The position numbers and the translations under genes were made by a program. A stretch of DNA of 55,153 bases from positions 1 through 55,153 of the forward strand of contig PMSX01000194.1 of the NCBI GenBank assembly GCA_003167495.1, written 5' to 3'. The notes under the pieces are model-generated. The model saw only the letters and a program-made list of their open reading frames with translations, did not search any database and was not told the origin of the DNA. The DNA is from Bryobacterales bacterium (lineage in GTDB: Bacteria; Acidobacteriota; Terriglobia; Bryobacterales; Bryobacteraceae). Numbering within the stretch: position 1 is the stretch's first letter; each line of letters begins with the position of its first letter. Below, in pieces: positions 1-7,389 of this stretch.

Positions 1-261
1 GGCGTTGTAAAGAATTATCTAACACAGGAGACTAGCGCAAACCCGGCGCTTTGCTGCGTTGGTTCCTTCATCTCGGATTGGGAAGGCCGAGCGAGCCTAC
101 AATTTCTTGGGGTTTTCTGCCAACTTCGGTAATTGTTTCGGCGACGATCAAGTTCGACGGCGCCGGTTTTCTGCCGTCCTGCGCGCGGAGATGCGCCGCC
201 GTCATCGGCTCAGGGCGTTTGCTCGCGAGGACATGGCTACGTTACCTGGCCGACCGGGCAC
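1..261. other. No gene recognised (window edge)
   Basis: Three overlapping plus-strand reading frames of 65-87 codons cross this stretch (about 51-330). Their translations are rich in Arg, Pro and Ala, match no family I know, and run into the terminator of the minus-strand gene, so I treat them as chance. A short inverted repeat (AGCGC at 34-38, GCGCT at 46-50) could be the tail of a gene outside the window but has no clear T tract. Nothing else was seen. Confidence 0.5.
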
Positions 262-308
262 AAAAAAACCTCCGAACCAGGCAAGCTATCTTGCCAAAGA
301 TTCGGAGG
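262..308 (-). terminator. Rho-independent terminator of the lpx/TonB operon
   Basis: Read on the minus strand, an outer 8-bp stem (CCTCCGAA at 269-276 pairing with TTCGGAGG at 301-308) encloses an inner 6-bp stem (GGCAAG at 280-285, CTTGCC at 290-295). A run of seven T follows (plus-strand A run at 262-268). It lies 26 nt beyond the stop of the glycine-zipper protein gene. A two-storey GC-rich hairpin plus a U tract is the classic intrinsic terminator layout, and it fits as the end of the minus-strand operon that starts at fabZ. Confidence 0.85.
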
Positions 309-334
309 CCCTAAAGTGATTCAGGCTTGATGAG

Positions 335-1693
335 CTAGCGCCGACCGCCGCCACCACCAACTGCGTGTCCGCCGGCAAAGCCGCCTACGCGACCACCAAA
401 CCGGCCACCATAGTAACCACGGTACCCGCCCCAATAGCCGCCACCGAAGTAGAGTGAGAAGCCAGGTCCCCAATAGTAGGGATAACCATATGCGTAGTAC
501 GGATACGGGGAGGGATAGCCATAATAAGGCGCGGCGGCAACTGGCGGATAGGCAGGATAAGGTGCCACCGATGTGTATGGACCATATGCTCCGGGCTGTC
601 CACCGTAAGGCGGTTGAGAGTATTCGCCGGGCTCTATGTAGTGGAACGCTTGCGGAGCATGGGTGGTATCGATCGTCAAAGGTGCTTCGATGCGGAAGGT
701 CAGCGTTTGCTCTGGATAAAGAATACTGGGATGGCCGCGCGTGACTAGAACACCGACCACGCCAAGAAGCAAACCCGAACCAGCGCCAATAGCGGCACCT
801 TTACCCCAAGCGGCGGCCGCTCCGACCGCGGCACCAAGAGCAGTAGTGCCGGCGATGACTCCAGCATCCTGACCGACAGAACTCGGGCCAGTGCGGTTGA
901 TGAGAGACGACTTAATTGGAAGCTGTTGGCCATCGACTAAAGTTAAATCGGTGAGCTGTACGCCGAGGCGAGCCAAGCCTGACACGCGGCCGGCCTTGAC
1001 GGCTTCTACGACATGACCGCCAATGGTTTGACCTGGTTCAGCCACTACAACGCCATTGATGACGAGTGGCTTGAGAAGCGTTGCCGAAAACGCATCGCCC
1101 ACTTGATTCTTGTCAGACGAAAGCAACTGATTGATGCGCACGGTGAGATAAACACCGGCGGGCACCGCCAGACTGGCGGGTACAGGCTGAGTGGCCTGTG
1201 GGTAGTTTTGTGGCGGGTAGTTTTGCTGTGGATAGCCTTGTGGTGGGTAGCCCTGTGGCGGAGGGCCCTGGTTGTAGCCGCCCTGATTTTGTGGGCCTGA
1301 CACGGGCGGGTAGTTGGGCTGCTGCTGGCCGTAGGTCGGGTAGCCGTAGGGTTGTCCATTCGCCTGTCCGTTGCCGTTCACGTCGCCTTGCGGCGCGGGA
1401 ACTGGTGGTGGGGCCTGCACGGGGGCGTCGTTAGGTGCAGGTGCCGGCGCTTGCTGTGCCGAGCTATCAGGACTGGTTTGATTCGAGCTAGATTGATCGC
1501 CAACGCGTTTCCAGCCGCCGGTTGCGGGTAGCGGCGCGGGGGCAGGATCAGGAGCAGGTACAGCTTGTGAATCGTTAGCGGGGGGTGGCGGGGGCGCCGG
1601 GTCTTGCGCAAGAGCGAAGGTTGGGAAAGCTAGCAGTGCGCTAAGGAAAACGGAGCCCGCGCGTTGCATGGCATAAGATTTGAGTGATTGCAT
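335..1693 (-). CDS. Secreted proline-rich protein with glycine-zipper segment
   Basis: I do not recognise a named family with certainty. The start is the ATG at 1693, preceded by GAGG 6 nt upstream; a longer reading frame to 1801 lacks this and would bury the signal peptide. The 452-residue product has a signal peptide (1-30), a Pro/Gln/Asn low-complexity linker (31-170) with repeated GYPPQ-like units, and a compact region (about 175-265) with a TVRINQLLSS...G-AF-A pattern seen in acidobacterial hypothetical proteins. A Gly/Ala-rich hydrophobic stretch (278-318) resembles a glycine zipper, and the tail is Tyr/Gly/Pro-rich. It is the last gene of the envelope operon, so an outer-membrane or surface role is likely. 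Its biochemical function is unknown. Confidence 0.8.
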   Translation of the reverse strand: MQSLKSYAMQRAGSVFLSALLAFPTFALAQDPAPPPPPANDSQAVPAPDPAPAPLPATGGWKRVGDQSSSNQTSPDSSAQQAPAPAPNDAPVQAPPPVPAPQGDVNGNGQANGQPYGYPTYGQQQPNYPPVSGPQNQGGYNQGPPPQGYPPQGYPQQNYPPQNYPQATQPVPASLAVPAGVYLTVRINQLLSSDKNQVGDAFSATLLKPLVINGVVVAEPGQTIGGHVVEAVKAGRVSGLARLGVQLTDLTLVDGQQLPIKSSLINRTGPSSVGQDAGVIAGTTALGAAVGAAAAWGKGAAIGAGSGLLLGVVGVLVTRGHPSILYPEQTLTFRIEAPLTIDTTHAPQAFHYIEPGEYSQPPYGGQPGAYGPYTSVAPYPAYPPVAAAPYYGYPSPYPYYAYGYPYYWGPGFSLYFGGGYWGGYRGYYGGRFGGRVGGFAGGHAVGGGGGRR

Positions 1694-1810
1694 GTATCCT
1701 CGTAAGTTCGGACGGTGATTATTATGCACGCGTTTCGCCAATGCGAAGATTATGGAAAGATTGGACTTAGCGCGTACGGGGGAAAGCCGCAACGGTGACA
1801 TTCCACCGCG

Positions 1811-1830
1811 AGTGGTGGTTTTGCACCACT
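1811..1830 (-). terminator. Small hairpin behind the 50-aa gene (weak terminator candidate)
   Basis: AGTGGTG (1811-1817) and CACCACT (1824-1830) form a perfect 7-bp stem with a 6-nt loop, overlapping the stop codon of the small membrane peptide gene. No T tract follows on the minus strand, so it is at best a pause or processing site between that gene and the downstream glycine-zipper gene. Confidence 0.3.
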
Positions 1831-1981
1831 ACAAGCGGCGCCGCACATGATCGACATAGGTCTTTGCTGCTATGGCCAAAACGATGATCAAGGCTAAGGT
1901 CAGCGGCTTACCTTTCAGCGTCAGGAACGCAAGCACCGCGAGCGCAGCGTATAAGAGGAAGGCGGTACGGGCCCTGATCAT
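1829..1981 (-). CDS. 50-residue two-helix membrane peptide
   Basis: Small gene below usual ORF length limits. Its ATG (1981-1979) overlaps the TGA of the TonB gene (1980-1978) in the ATGA arrangement typical of translational coupling, and its TAG is at 1831-1829. The peptide begins MIRARTAFLLYAALAVLAFL, continues through a short TLKGKPLT turn into a second hydrophobic run (LALIIVLAIAA), and ends in a basic tail (KTYVDHVRRRL). Two predicted membrane helices with Arg/Lys at the ends suggest an inner-membrane hairpin. No family is recognised. Position after TonB suggests an accessory of TonB or of the lipid A operon, but that is inference. The hydrophobic pattern and the coupling are the arguments that it is real. 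Confidence 0.65.
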   Translation of the reverse strand: MIRARTAFLLYAALAVLAFLTLKGKPLTLALIIVLAIAAKTYVDHVRRRL

Positions 1982-3018
1982 TGGATAGGCATGTTGTAGT
2001 CGAAGGTGAAGGCTAGTTTGACTTGATAGCCCTTGAAATCGGCTGGCAGACGCGGCAGTGGGCTCGAGCGCATGAGGCTCGAACTGGCCGCCAAATCCAA
2101 TGAAGTGACGCCCGATGGTTCGGCCAGAATCACTTTGGCGATCGAGCCGTCACGGCTGATGATGAATTGGATTACGCTGCGGCCGCGCACCTTGTGTTGG
2201 AGTACGGCCTCGGGCAAAGCGCTCCGCCAGTTCGCGCGTACGATGGCAAGAATTTGCTCTAGATAAGGTTTGAAATCGGCGCCTTGCGGATCGCTCAGCA
2301 ACTCAATGGCGGGCCGCTGGTTGCCGATTTGCCCAGTGAGTCCGGGCAGGGCAGGCGCGGGCGCGCTCTCGCTTTCATTACTAGATCCGGGGCGAACGAC
2401 TCCGGGCGGTGGTGGCGCTTTAGGCGGAGCGATTTTGGGCGGGGCCGGCGTGCCCGCAGTCTGGAACTGCGAGGGGTTCGCATTGGGCGGCGGTGGCGAG
2501 GCCGACAAACCATCGAGCGCGCCAGAACCGACATCGGTCTGAGCCTGATTGACGGCAAGGTTGGGCGCGTCCGGCAGGATGCGCGGTATCTTGTTGGTTT
2601 GTGGGACGCCGACGTTTTGCGGTGGCTCAAAATGGCGCGCAGCAGCGTTGGGCGAAGCTTGCTGCCGTTGCTGTTCGTTTTGCGAAGCGATGAGAGAAGC
2701 GAGATCGATCTGCTTAGTGATTTTGTTGCGATTGGGAGCCTTTTGGGTAAGTTCGCGCGGAAAATAAAGCGGTGTTTTGTGTTGGACGATTACGCGTTCG
2801 GGCAGGCGCGGTTGCACAAGGCTTGGGATTTTTAGAGCTAACAGGAAGGCAATCAGGTGCAACAGCACAGAACCTGCGCCGATGGCGGCAAACTGGCGGC
2901 TAGAACGCTCGCTGCCCCAGTCGAGCGAAAGCTCGAGCGGATAATCGGAAGGCGGCAATGGCTGCGCGGGGGCGCTCCGTTTGGCGGGGTCCGATAAAGA
3001 GAGAAGCAAAAAGTCCAT
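1978..3018 (-). CDS. TonB-family energy transducer
   Basis: 346 residues with the TonB layout. A cytoplasmic N-terminus is followed by one membrane helix (about 43-65), then a long Pro/Gln/Asn/Ala periplasmic spacer (about 75-245) and a C-terminal TonB_C-like domain (about 250-345). That domain shows ILAIVRANWRSALP, a V-F-I-DG-I pattern and a closing LPADFKGYQVKLAFTF strand. TonB proteins pass proton-motive energy from ExbB/ExbD to outer-membrane receptors; neither exbB/exbD nor a receptor is in this window. It lies 52 nt downstream of the Gfo/Idh gene in the fabZ-lpxA-lpxI operon, and its stop overlaps the start of the 50-aa peptide. No strong ribosome-binding site was seen, so the exact start is less certain than the family. 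Confidence 0.85.
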   Translation of the reverse strand: MDFLLLSLSDPAKRSAPAQPLPPSDYPLELSLDWGSERSSRQFAAIGAGSVLLHLIAFLLALKIPSLVQPRLPERVIVQHKTPLYFPRELTQKAPNRNKITKQIDLASLIASQNEQQRQQASPNAAARHFEPPQNVGVPQTNKIPRILPDAPNLAVNQAQTDVGSGALDGLSASPPPPNANPSQFQTAGTPAPPKIAPPKAPPPPGVVRPGSSNESESAPAPALPGLTGQIGNQRPAIELLSDPQGADFKPYLEQILAIVRANWRSALPEAVLQHKVRGRSVIQFIISRDGSIAKVILAEPSGVTSLDLAASSSLMRSSPLPRLPADFKGYQVKLAFTFDYNMPIQ

Positions 3019-3070
3019 GCCGTTTGGAAATGTAAGGACGCTGGTGCAGGGCGCAACGTTGCCTAACCGT

Positions 3071-4048
3071 TTATTTAGCTAGGTGGCGAGAATGGATGGT
3101 GGCGGACACAATTGCCACGTGTTCCTCAATTTTATCAAGAATGGCTTCCGCCAGTTGCAGCGCGCGGGCGCCCTGCCAGGCGTCGACGCGGGGATGAGTA
3201 CGCCGGCGCACAGCATCGCAGAAGGAGAGAAGCTCCGATTCTAAAGGTTCGGCGCGTTCCACCGTGAGTTGTTCGAAACTGATTTTGGGTAATGGGCTTG
3301 ATTCAGCGGGTGCGACCGAGAAGCGCGTTGCATCCTGCCGCTGGTAATCGACCGAGATATATTCGCCGGGCTGAAAGAGCCGCAGCTTGCGCACTTGTTC
3401 GACGGACACGCGGCTCGCCGTGAGATTAGCTACGCAGCCGCTGGCAAAGGACAGGCGGACGTTGGCGATATCGACTTTGTTCGATAAAACGGTAATGCCG
3501 GCGGCGCGAATTTCTTCGGGGGCTGCTTGCGTGAGGCTGAGAACGAGATCGAGATCATGAATCATCAGATCAAGTACGACGTCCACATCCAAGCTGCGCG
3601 GCGTGAAGACGCTGAGGCGGTGAATTTCGAAAAAGAGTGGAATGGTGAGCGCCTTTTCGAGAGCGATGACGGCGGGGTTGAAGCGTTCGAGATGGCCGAC
3701 TTGCAGGACGCGGCCGCACTTGTCAGCCAGGCGCGCGAGGCGTTCGCCGGCAGCGGCGGTATCGGCAATGGGTTTTTCCACGAGCACGTCGACGCCCAAG
3801 CGCAGCAGGCGAGCGGTGACTTCTTCGTGTGAGCCTGTGGGTGTGGCTACCACGGCTGCGTCAACAGCGGGCAGCGCGTCGAGGGCTGCGAGGGCTTGAC
3901 CACCGTGCTCGCTGGCCAGCTGTTGCGCCTTCGCGAGATCGGGATCAACGATGGCCACAAGGTGAACGGCGGGAAGCCGGCTCAACACGCGGACGTGGTT
4001 GCGGCCAAAGGCGCCGGCGCCGACGACGGCCAATTTGAGATTGTTCAT
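3071..4048 (-). CDS. Gfo/Idh/MocA-family NAD(P)-dependent oxidoreductase
   Basis: 325 residues. The Rossmann nucleotide-binding loop GAGAFGRNH is at 10-18, the family lysine motif EKP at 91-93, and the catalytic-type His sits in LMIHDLDL (H164). The ATG overlaps the TGA of lpxI by 4 nt, so it is translated with the lipid A genes fabZ-lpxA-lpxI. In Acidithiobacillus and Leptospira a Gfo/Idh enzyme, GnnA, in the lpx region oxidises C3 of UDP-GlcNAc before GnnB aminates it, giving a 2,3-diamino lipid A. This gene could be a GnnA-like enzyme or a sugar-nucleotide dehydrogenase for another envelope sugar. No GnnB-like aminotransferase is adjacent, so the substrate is left open. Confidence 0.9.
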   Translation of the reverse strand: MNNLKLAVVGAGAFGRNHVRVLSRLPAVHLVAIVDPDLAKAQQLASEHGGQALAALDALPAVDAAVVATPTGSHEEVTARLLRLGVDVLVEKPIADTAAAGERLARLADKCGRVLQVGHLERFNPAVIALEKALTIPLFFEIHRLSVFTPRSLDVDVVLDLMIHDLDLVLSLTQAAPEEIRAAGITVLSNKVDIANVRLSFASGCVANLTASRVSVEQVRKLRLFQPGEYISVDYQRQDATRFSVAPAESSPLPKISFEQLTVERAEPLESELLSFCDAVRRRTHPRVDAWQGARALQLAEAILDKIEEHVAIVSATIHSRHLAK

Positions 4049-4887
4049 GCGGAGGGTGTCTCTAGAGGAGGATAGCCGATGATGCTGATTTTGGCGTCGT
4101 TAGCGCGGCGAAGCATTTCATCTTTGTCGAGAAGAAGGGTGCGTCCGGCGTCAACCGCCAGCACAGTGGTACTGGTTTCGATCATGGCTTCAATGGTGGT
4201 GAGGCCCGCGACAGGGACATCAAACAAAAGATGAGCGCGTCCGCGGGAGGCTTTCACCAAGCATAAAGATTTGCCGTTGGTGAGGGTTGCGGCGCGGCGG
4301 AGCATGGCATCGGTGCCTTCCATCGCCTCGGCCGCCACGCAAGCTTTTTCGCTGATGGCGACGCTCTGCCCAATGTCGGCGGTGGCGAGCAGGGAAGCAA
4401 TACGGCGGCCGTAACGGATGTCGGCTTCCTCTTCTTTGCTGGGTTTGCGGAAAGTGAGGACACCTTCCGGCGCGAGCAACGGCTTGAGGAGGCGAGTGGA
4501 ATCGACGAGTTCGATGCCTTCTTCGCGCAGCACTTTTTGTATGCCGCCAATGAGGGCGGCCGTATTCTTCTCCTTGAGCGATGCGAGGAGTTTGACGAGG
4601 CGCCAATCGGGGGTGATGTCGGAAAACAGGCTGACGTGCTTGACTTGGCCGGTCATCATGACTTCGGAGATTTGTTCGCGTTTGAGGATGTCGATCAGTT
4701 TGCCTAGTTGGCCGATGTTCACCCAGTGCAGCGCGCTCGCCAGCGGAGCAAGATCGGGTGAAGCTTCGTTTTCGATGGCGACGACCACGACCTGGTGGCC
4801 TTCGCGGCGGGCGGTTTCGAGAGCCAGCAACGGGAAACGGCCGTTGCCTGCGATCATTCCATAGCGTTGGCCATAGCGTTGGCTCAC
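4045..4887 (-). CDS. lpxI: LpxI, UDP-2,3-diacylglucosamine pyrophosphatase
   Basis: 280 residues matching the LpxI (DUF1009) family along its length. The N-terminal half begins YGMIAGNGRFPLLALETA and contains the VWVNIGQLGKLIDIL-like region; the C-terminal half contains KEEEADIRYGR and the TNGKSLCLVKASRGRAH segment. LpxI cleaves UDP-2,3-diacylglucosamine to lipid X and UMP, the fourth step of lipid A synthesis, in species lacking LpxH. It starts 6 nt after the lpxA stop and overlaps the next gene by 4 nt, so the three genes are cotranscribed. The start MSQRYGQRYG is the only in-frame choice that respects the lpxA boundary. Confidence 0.95.
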   Translation of the reverse strand: MSQRYGQRYGMIAGNGRFPLLALETARREGHQVVVVAIENEASPDLAPLASALHWVNIGQLGKLIDILKREQISEVMMTGQVKHVSLFSDITPDWRLVKLLASLKEKNTAALIGGIQKVLREEGIELVDSTRLLKPLLAPEGVLTFRKPSKEEEADIRYGRRIASLLATADIGQSVAISEKACVAAEAMEGTDAMLRRAATLTNGKSLCLVKASRGRAHLLFDVPVAGLTTIEAMIETSTTVLAVDAGRTLLLDKDEMLRRANDAKISIIGYPPLETPSA

Positions 4888-4893
4888 TGCGAC

Positions 4894-5670
4894 CTACTTT
4901 ACAAACCCGCGCTCAGAAGAGCGAATGAACTCGAGCAGTTCTTTCACTTCGGGTGTTTGCGGAATCTCTTCTTCGATGCGCGCCATGGCCTGTGAAGTAT
5001 TCAGGCCGGAGTTGGAAAGAAGACGAAACGCATTTTGTAATGGTTCGATCGCCTCGGGCGCGAAACCGCTGCGCTGCAGACCAACGCGATTGGCGCCATA
5101 GACTTTTGCTTCGTGATCGCTGGCCGTCTGCGAAAAGGGCAGCACGTTCTGTTTAATGACGCTGCGGCTACCGACGATGGAATGTTTCCCGATGCGGCAG
5201 AACTGATGAATGGCACTGAGTCCGCCGACATTGGCGTAGTCTTCCACGGTGACGTGGCCCGCAAAGGTGACGCCGTTGGCCAAAATGGTGTGGTTCTGAA
5301 TGATGACATCGTGCGCTATATGGACGTAGGCCATCAGCAAATTGCCATCGCCAATGACAGTACGCATGCCGCCGCCTTCGGTGCCGCGATGAATGGTGAC
5401 GAATTCACGAATGCTGTTGCCGTTGCCGATGATTGTTTCCGACGCTTCGCCGCGATACTTCTTGTCTTGCGGCGCGACTCCGCAGGAGCAAAACGGGAAG
5501 AAAATGTTATCGGCGCCGATGGTGAGTTTTCCTTCGAGAACGATGTGCGACATCAGGCGCGTCCGCCAGCCGATGGTCACGTTGGGACCGATGACACAGT
5601 AAGGACCGATTTCGGCATCGGCGGCAATCACGGTTTTCGGGTCGATAATCGCGGTCGGGTGAATGGGCAT
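4894..5670 (-). CDS. lpxA: LpxA, UDP-N-acetylglucosamine acyltransferase
   Basis: 258 residues from the ATG at 5670, close to the 262 of E. coli LpxA. The open frame continues upstream to 5817, but that part overlaps fabZ and is not LpxA-like. Left-handed beta-helix hexapeptide repeats fill residues 1-185. The catalytic His is H120 in VHIAHD, and the GHVTVEDYANVGG and IHQFCRIG segments are typical. LpxA moves a 3-hydroxyacyl chain from ACP to UDP-GlcNAc, the first step of lipid A synthesis. The residue matching E. coli G173, which sets acyl length, is S168 here: small, so consistent with a long (C14-like) chain, though this is inference. It lies 19 nt after fabZ, in the usual fabZ-lpxA order. 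Confidence 0.97.
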   Translation of the reverse strand: MPIHPTAIIDPKTVIAADAEIGPYCVIGPNVTIGWRTRLMSHIVLEGKLTIGADNIFFPFCSCGVAPQDKKYRGEASETIIGNGNSIREFVTIHRGTEGGGMRTVIGDGNLLMAYVHIAHDVIIQNHTILANGVTFAGHVTVEDYANVGGLSAIHQFCRIGKHSIVGSRSVIKQNVLPFSQTASDHEAKVYGANRVGLQRSGFAPEAIEPLQNAFRLLSNSGLNTSQAMARIEEEIPQTPEVKELLEFIRSSERGFVK

Positions 5671-5689
5671 GACGCAAACGCCAGTAAGG

Positions 5690-6196
5690 CTACGGGTTCG
5701 GGGCGTCGCTGCTGCCTGGGTCCACGCTCTTGTCGCTGGTCTTATCCGTGCTCTGGTCCATGCTCTTGTCAACGAGCTTACACATGAGGGTGGCTTCGGC
5801 AACGACTTGGCCGTCAACCGTGGCGGTGCCTTGCATTTTTGCGACAGTGTATTTCAGGCGTAGCATCTTCATTTCGATACGAAGCTGATCGCCAGGGGCA
5901 ACGGGCTTGCGGAATTTAGCTTCTTCTATGGAAGCAAGGAACATGACTTTACCGCGAGTGTGAGGAGCGAGTTTGCTAACCAGGATGCCGGCCACTTGCG
6001 CCATCGCTTCTATGATCAGCACGCCCGGCATGATTGGTAAACCGGGGAAATGTCCAGTGAAGTGCGGCTCGTTGACGCTGACGTTTTTGATTCCGACCAC
6101 AGAATCGCCGGTGATCTCAACAATTCTGTCGACCATCAGCATGGGATAGCGGTGTGGCAGAAGAGCATGAATTTCTTGAATATCCAGCTGGGTCAT
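5690..6196 (-). CDS. fabZ: FabZ, 3-hydroxyacyl-ACP dehydratase
   Basis: 168 residues with the hot-dog-fold FabZ pattern. The segment [14 protein letters not shown] is followed by the catalytic His49 in TGHFPG and Glu63 in [12 protein letters not shown] short polar tail after residue 140 ([15 protein letters not shown]) is unusual and probably disordered. FabZ dehydrates 3-hydroxyacyl-ACP and so competes with LpxA for the same substrate, which is why the two genes travel together. It is the first gene of the minus-strand operon; only 23 nt separate its ATG from the divergent peptidase start, so the promoters must overlap coding sequence. lpxD and lpxC are not in the window. Confidence 0.96.
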   Translation of the reverse strand: MTQLDIQEIHALLPHRYPMLMVDRIVEITGDSVVGIKNVSVNEPHFTGHFPGLPIMPGVLIIEAMAQVAGILVSKLAPHTRGKVMFLASIEEAKFRKPVAPGDQLRIEMKMLRLKYTVAKMQGTATVDGQVVAEATLMCKLVDKSMDQSTDKTSDKSVDPGSSDAPNP

Positions 6197-6219
6197 GGGA
6201 ATCGGTATTATAACAACCA

Positions 6220-7359
6220 GTGACCAATTTCCTGCGCTACGCCCAAGAGAAGCACGCGGAGATCGTTTCGCTGACGAGCGAGTTGGCGGCTTGTGAATCG
6301 CCGAGCGATTCGCCGGCGGCGGTCAACCGCATGGTGGATCTGCTGATTGAGAAGACTGCCGATGTGGCATGGGCCAAGACGTTTGAGTCTTCCAAGTTTG
6401 GAAAGACTCTGCGTTTGGAATTCAAGCTGCCGGGGGAACGGAAGGAGGGTCAAGTGCTGGGTCTGGGGCACTCCGATACCGTTTGGCCGTTGGGCACAGT
6501 GAAGACAATGCCAGTGAATGTGGCGAACGGGCGGCTATGGGGGCCCGGCGTGTTGGATATGAAATCGGGCCTGGCATTCTTCGTGTTTGCGATGCGGGCG
6601 TTGCGCGATTTAAACATTGCCATAAAGCACGATGTGGTGTTGCTTGTAGCGCCAGATGAAGAAGTGGGTAGCACCAGTTCGCGGGCGATTACGGAAGAGG
6701 AGGCCAAGCGCAGCAAGTGCGTGCTGGTGCTTGAGCCGGGGACTGGCTTTGCCGGCAAGCTGAAGACAGCGCGCAAAGGCGTGGGCGACTATCAGGTTTT
6801 TGTTAAGGGTAAGGCGGCGCATGCGGGCGTCGATTTCACGAGTGGCGCCAGCGCGATTGTCGAAGCGGCGAGGCAGATTTCCGAGATCGCCAAGTTTACC
6901 GATTTAGAGCGCGGCATTACCGTGAATCCGGGTGTGATTAGCGGTGGGACGCGTTCAAACGTGATTGCTGAACTGACGCGGGTGCATGTGGACGTACGCG
7001 TGAACCGCTTGCCCGACGCCGCGGAGTTGGATGCCAAGTTTCGTGCACTGAAAGCTAACGACGACCGTTGCCGGGTGTGGGTGGAAGGCGGATTGAATCG
7101 TCCGCCTATGGAGCGGACAGAAGCGATTGCCGCGCTATTTCACAAAGCACGCGATCTGGCAGCCGCTATGGGTGTTGCTATCGAAGAGTCTTCGACCGGA
7201 GGCGGATCGGACGGTAACTTTACGGCTGCGCTGGGTATTCCCACACTAGACGGATTGGGCGGCGTGGGCGAAGGCGCCCATGCCCCGAACGAGAGCATTT
7301 TGCTAGACCGTGTGGCCGACCGCGTGGCGTTGTTGGCGGCATTGGTTGCGGAAATTTGA
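6220..7359 (+). CDS. M20-family zinc peptidase (carboxypeptidase G2-like)
   Basis: 379 residues from a GTG start. M20 features in order: metal-binding His84 and Asp86 in GLGHSDTVWP, bridging Asp113 in GVLDMKSG, the catalytic Glu pair E147/E148 in APDEEVGS, Glu172 in VLEPG, and a C-terminal metal His in GEGAHAPNES. The middle part (about 180-290) is the dimerisation domain with the GKAAHAG signature. No signal peptide is seen, so it acts in the cytoplasm, probably releasing C-terminal Glu or similar acidic residues from peptides or folate-like conjugates; the exact substrate is not readable. It is divergent from fabZ and 30 nt upstream of the S10 peptidase, so the two peptidases may be cotranscribed. 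Confidence 0.92.
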   Translation: MTNFLRYAQEKHAEIVSLTSELAACESPSDSPAAVNRMVDLLIEKTADVAWAKTFESSKFGKTLRLEFKLPGERKEGQVLGLGHSDTVWPLGTVKTMPVNVANGRLWGPGVLDMKSGLAFFVFAMRALRDLNIAIKHDVVLLVAPDEEVGSTSSRAITEEEAKRSKCVLVLEPGTGFAGKLKTARKGVGDYQVFVKGKAAHAGVDFTSGASAIVEAARQISEIAKFTDLERGITVNPGVISGGTRSNVIAELTRVHVDVRVNRLPDAAELDAKFRALKANDDRCRVWVEGGLNRPPMERTEAIAALFHKARDLAAAMGVAIEESSTGGGSDGNFTAALGIPTLDGLGGVGEGAHAPNESILLDRVADRVALLAALVAEI

Positions 7360-7389
7360 CGCGGAAATTTGAGACAGAGAGGAAGGTTC

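Noticed and set aside
34..50. AGCGC/GCGCT inverted repeat near the window start
   Set aside because: Only 5 bp and no clear T run, so too weak to call a terminator.
51..330. Three overlapping plus-strand reading frames at the window start
   Set aside because: Arg/Pro/Ala-rich translations in different frames, no recognisable family, no ribosome-binding site, and they run into a terminator of the opposite strand.
1694..1801. 36-residue extension of the glycine-zipper protein
   Set aside because: The ATG at 1693 has a good ribosome-binding site and is directly followed by a signal peptide; the extension would hide it.
5671..5817. 49-residue N-terminal extension of LpxA
   Set aside because: It overlaps fabZ, is Arg/Thr-rich and has no LpxA similarity. 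The ATG at 5670 gives the family length.
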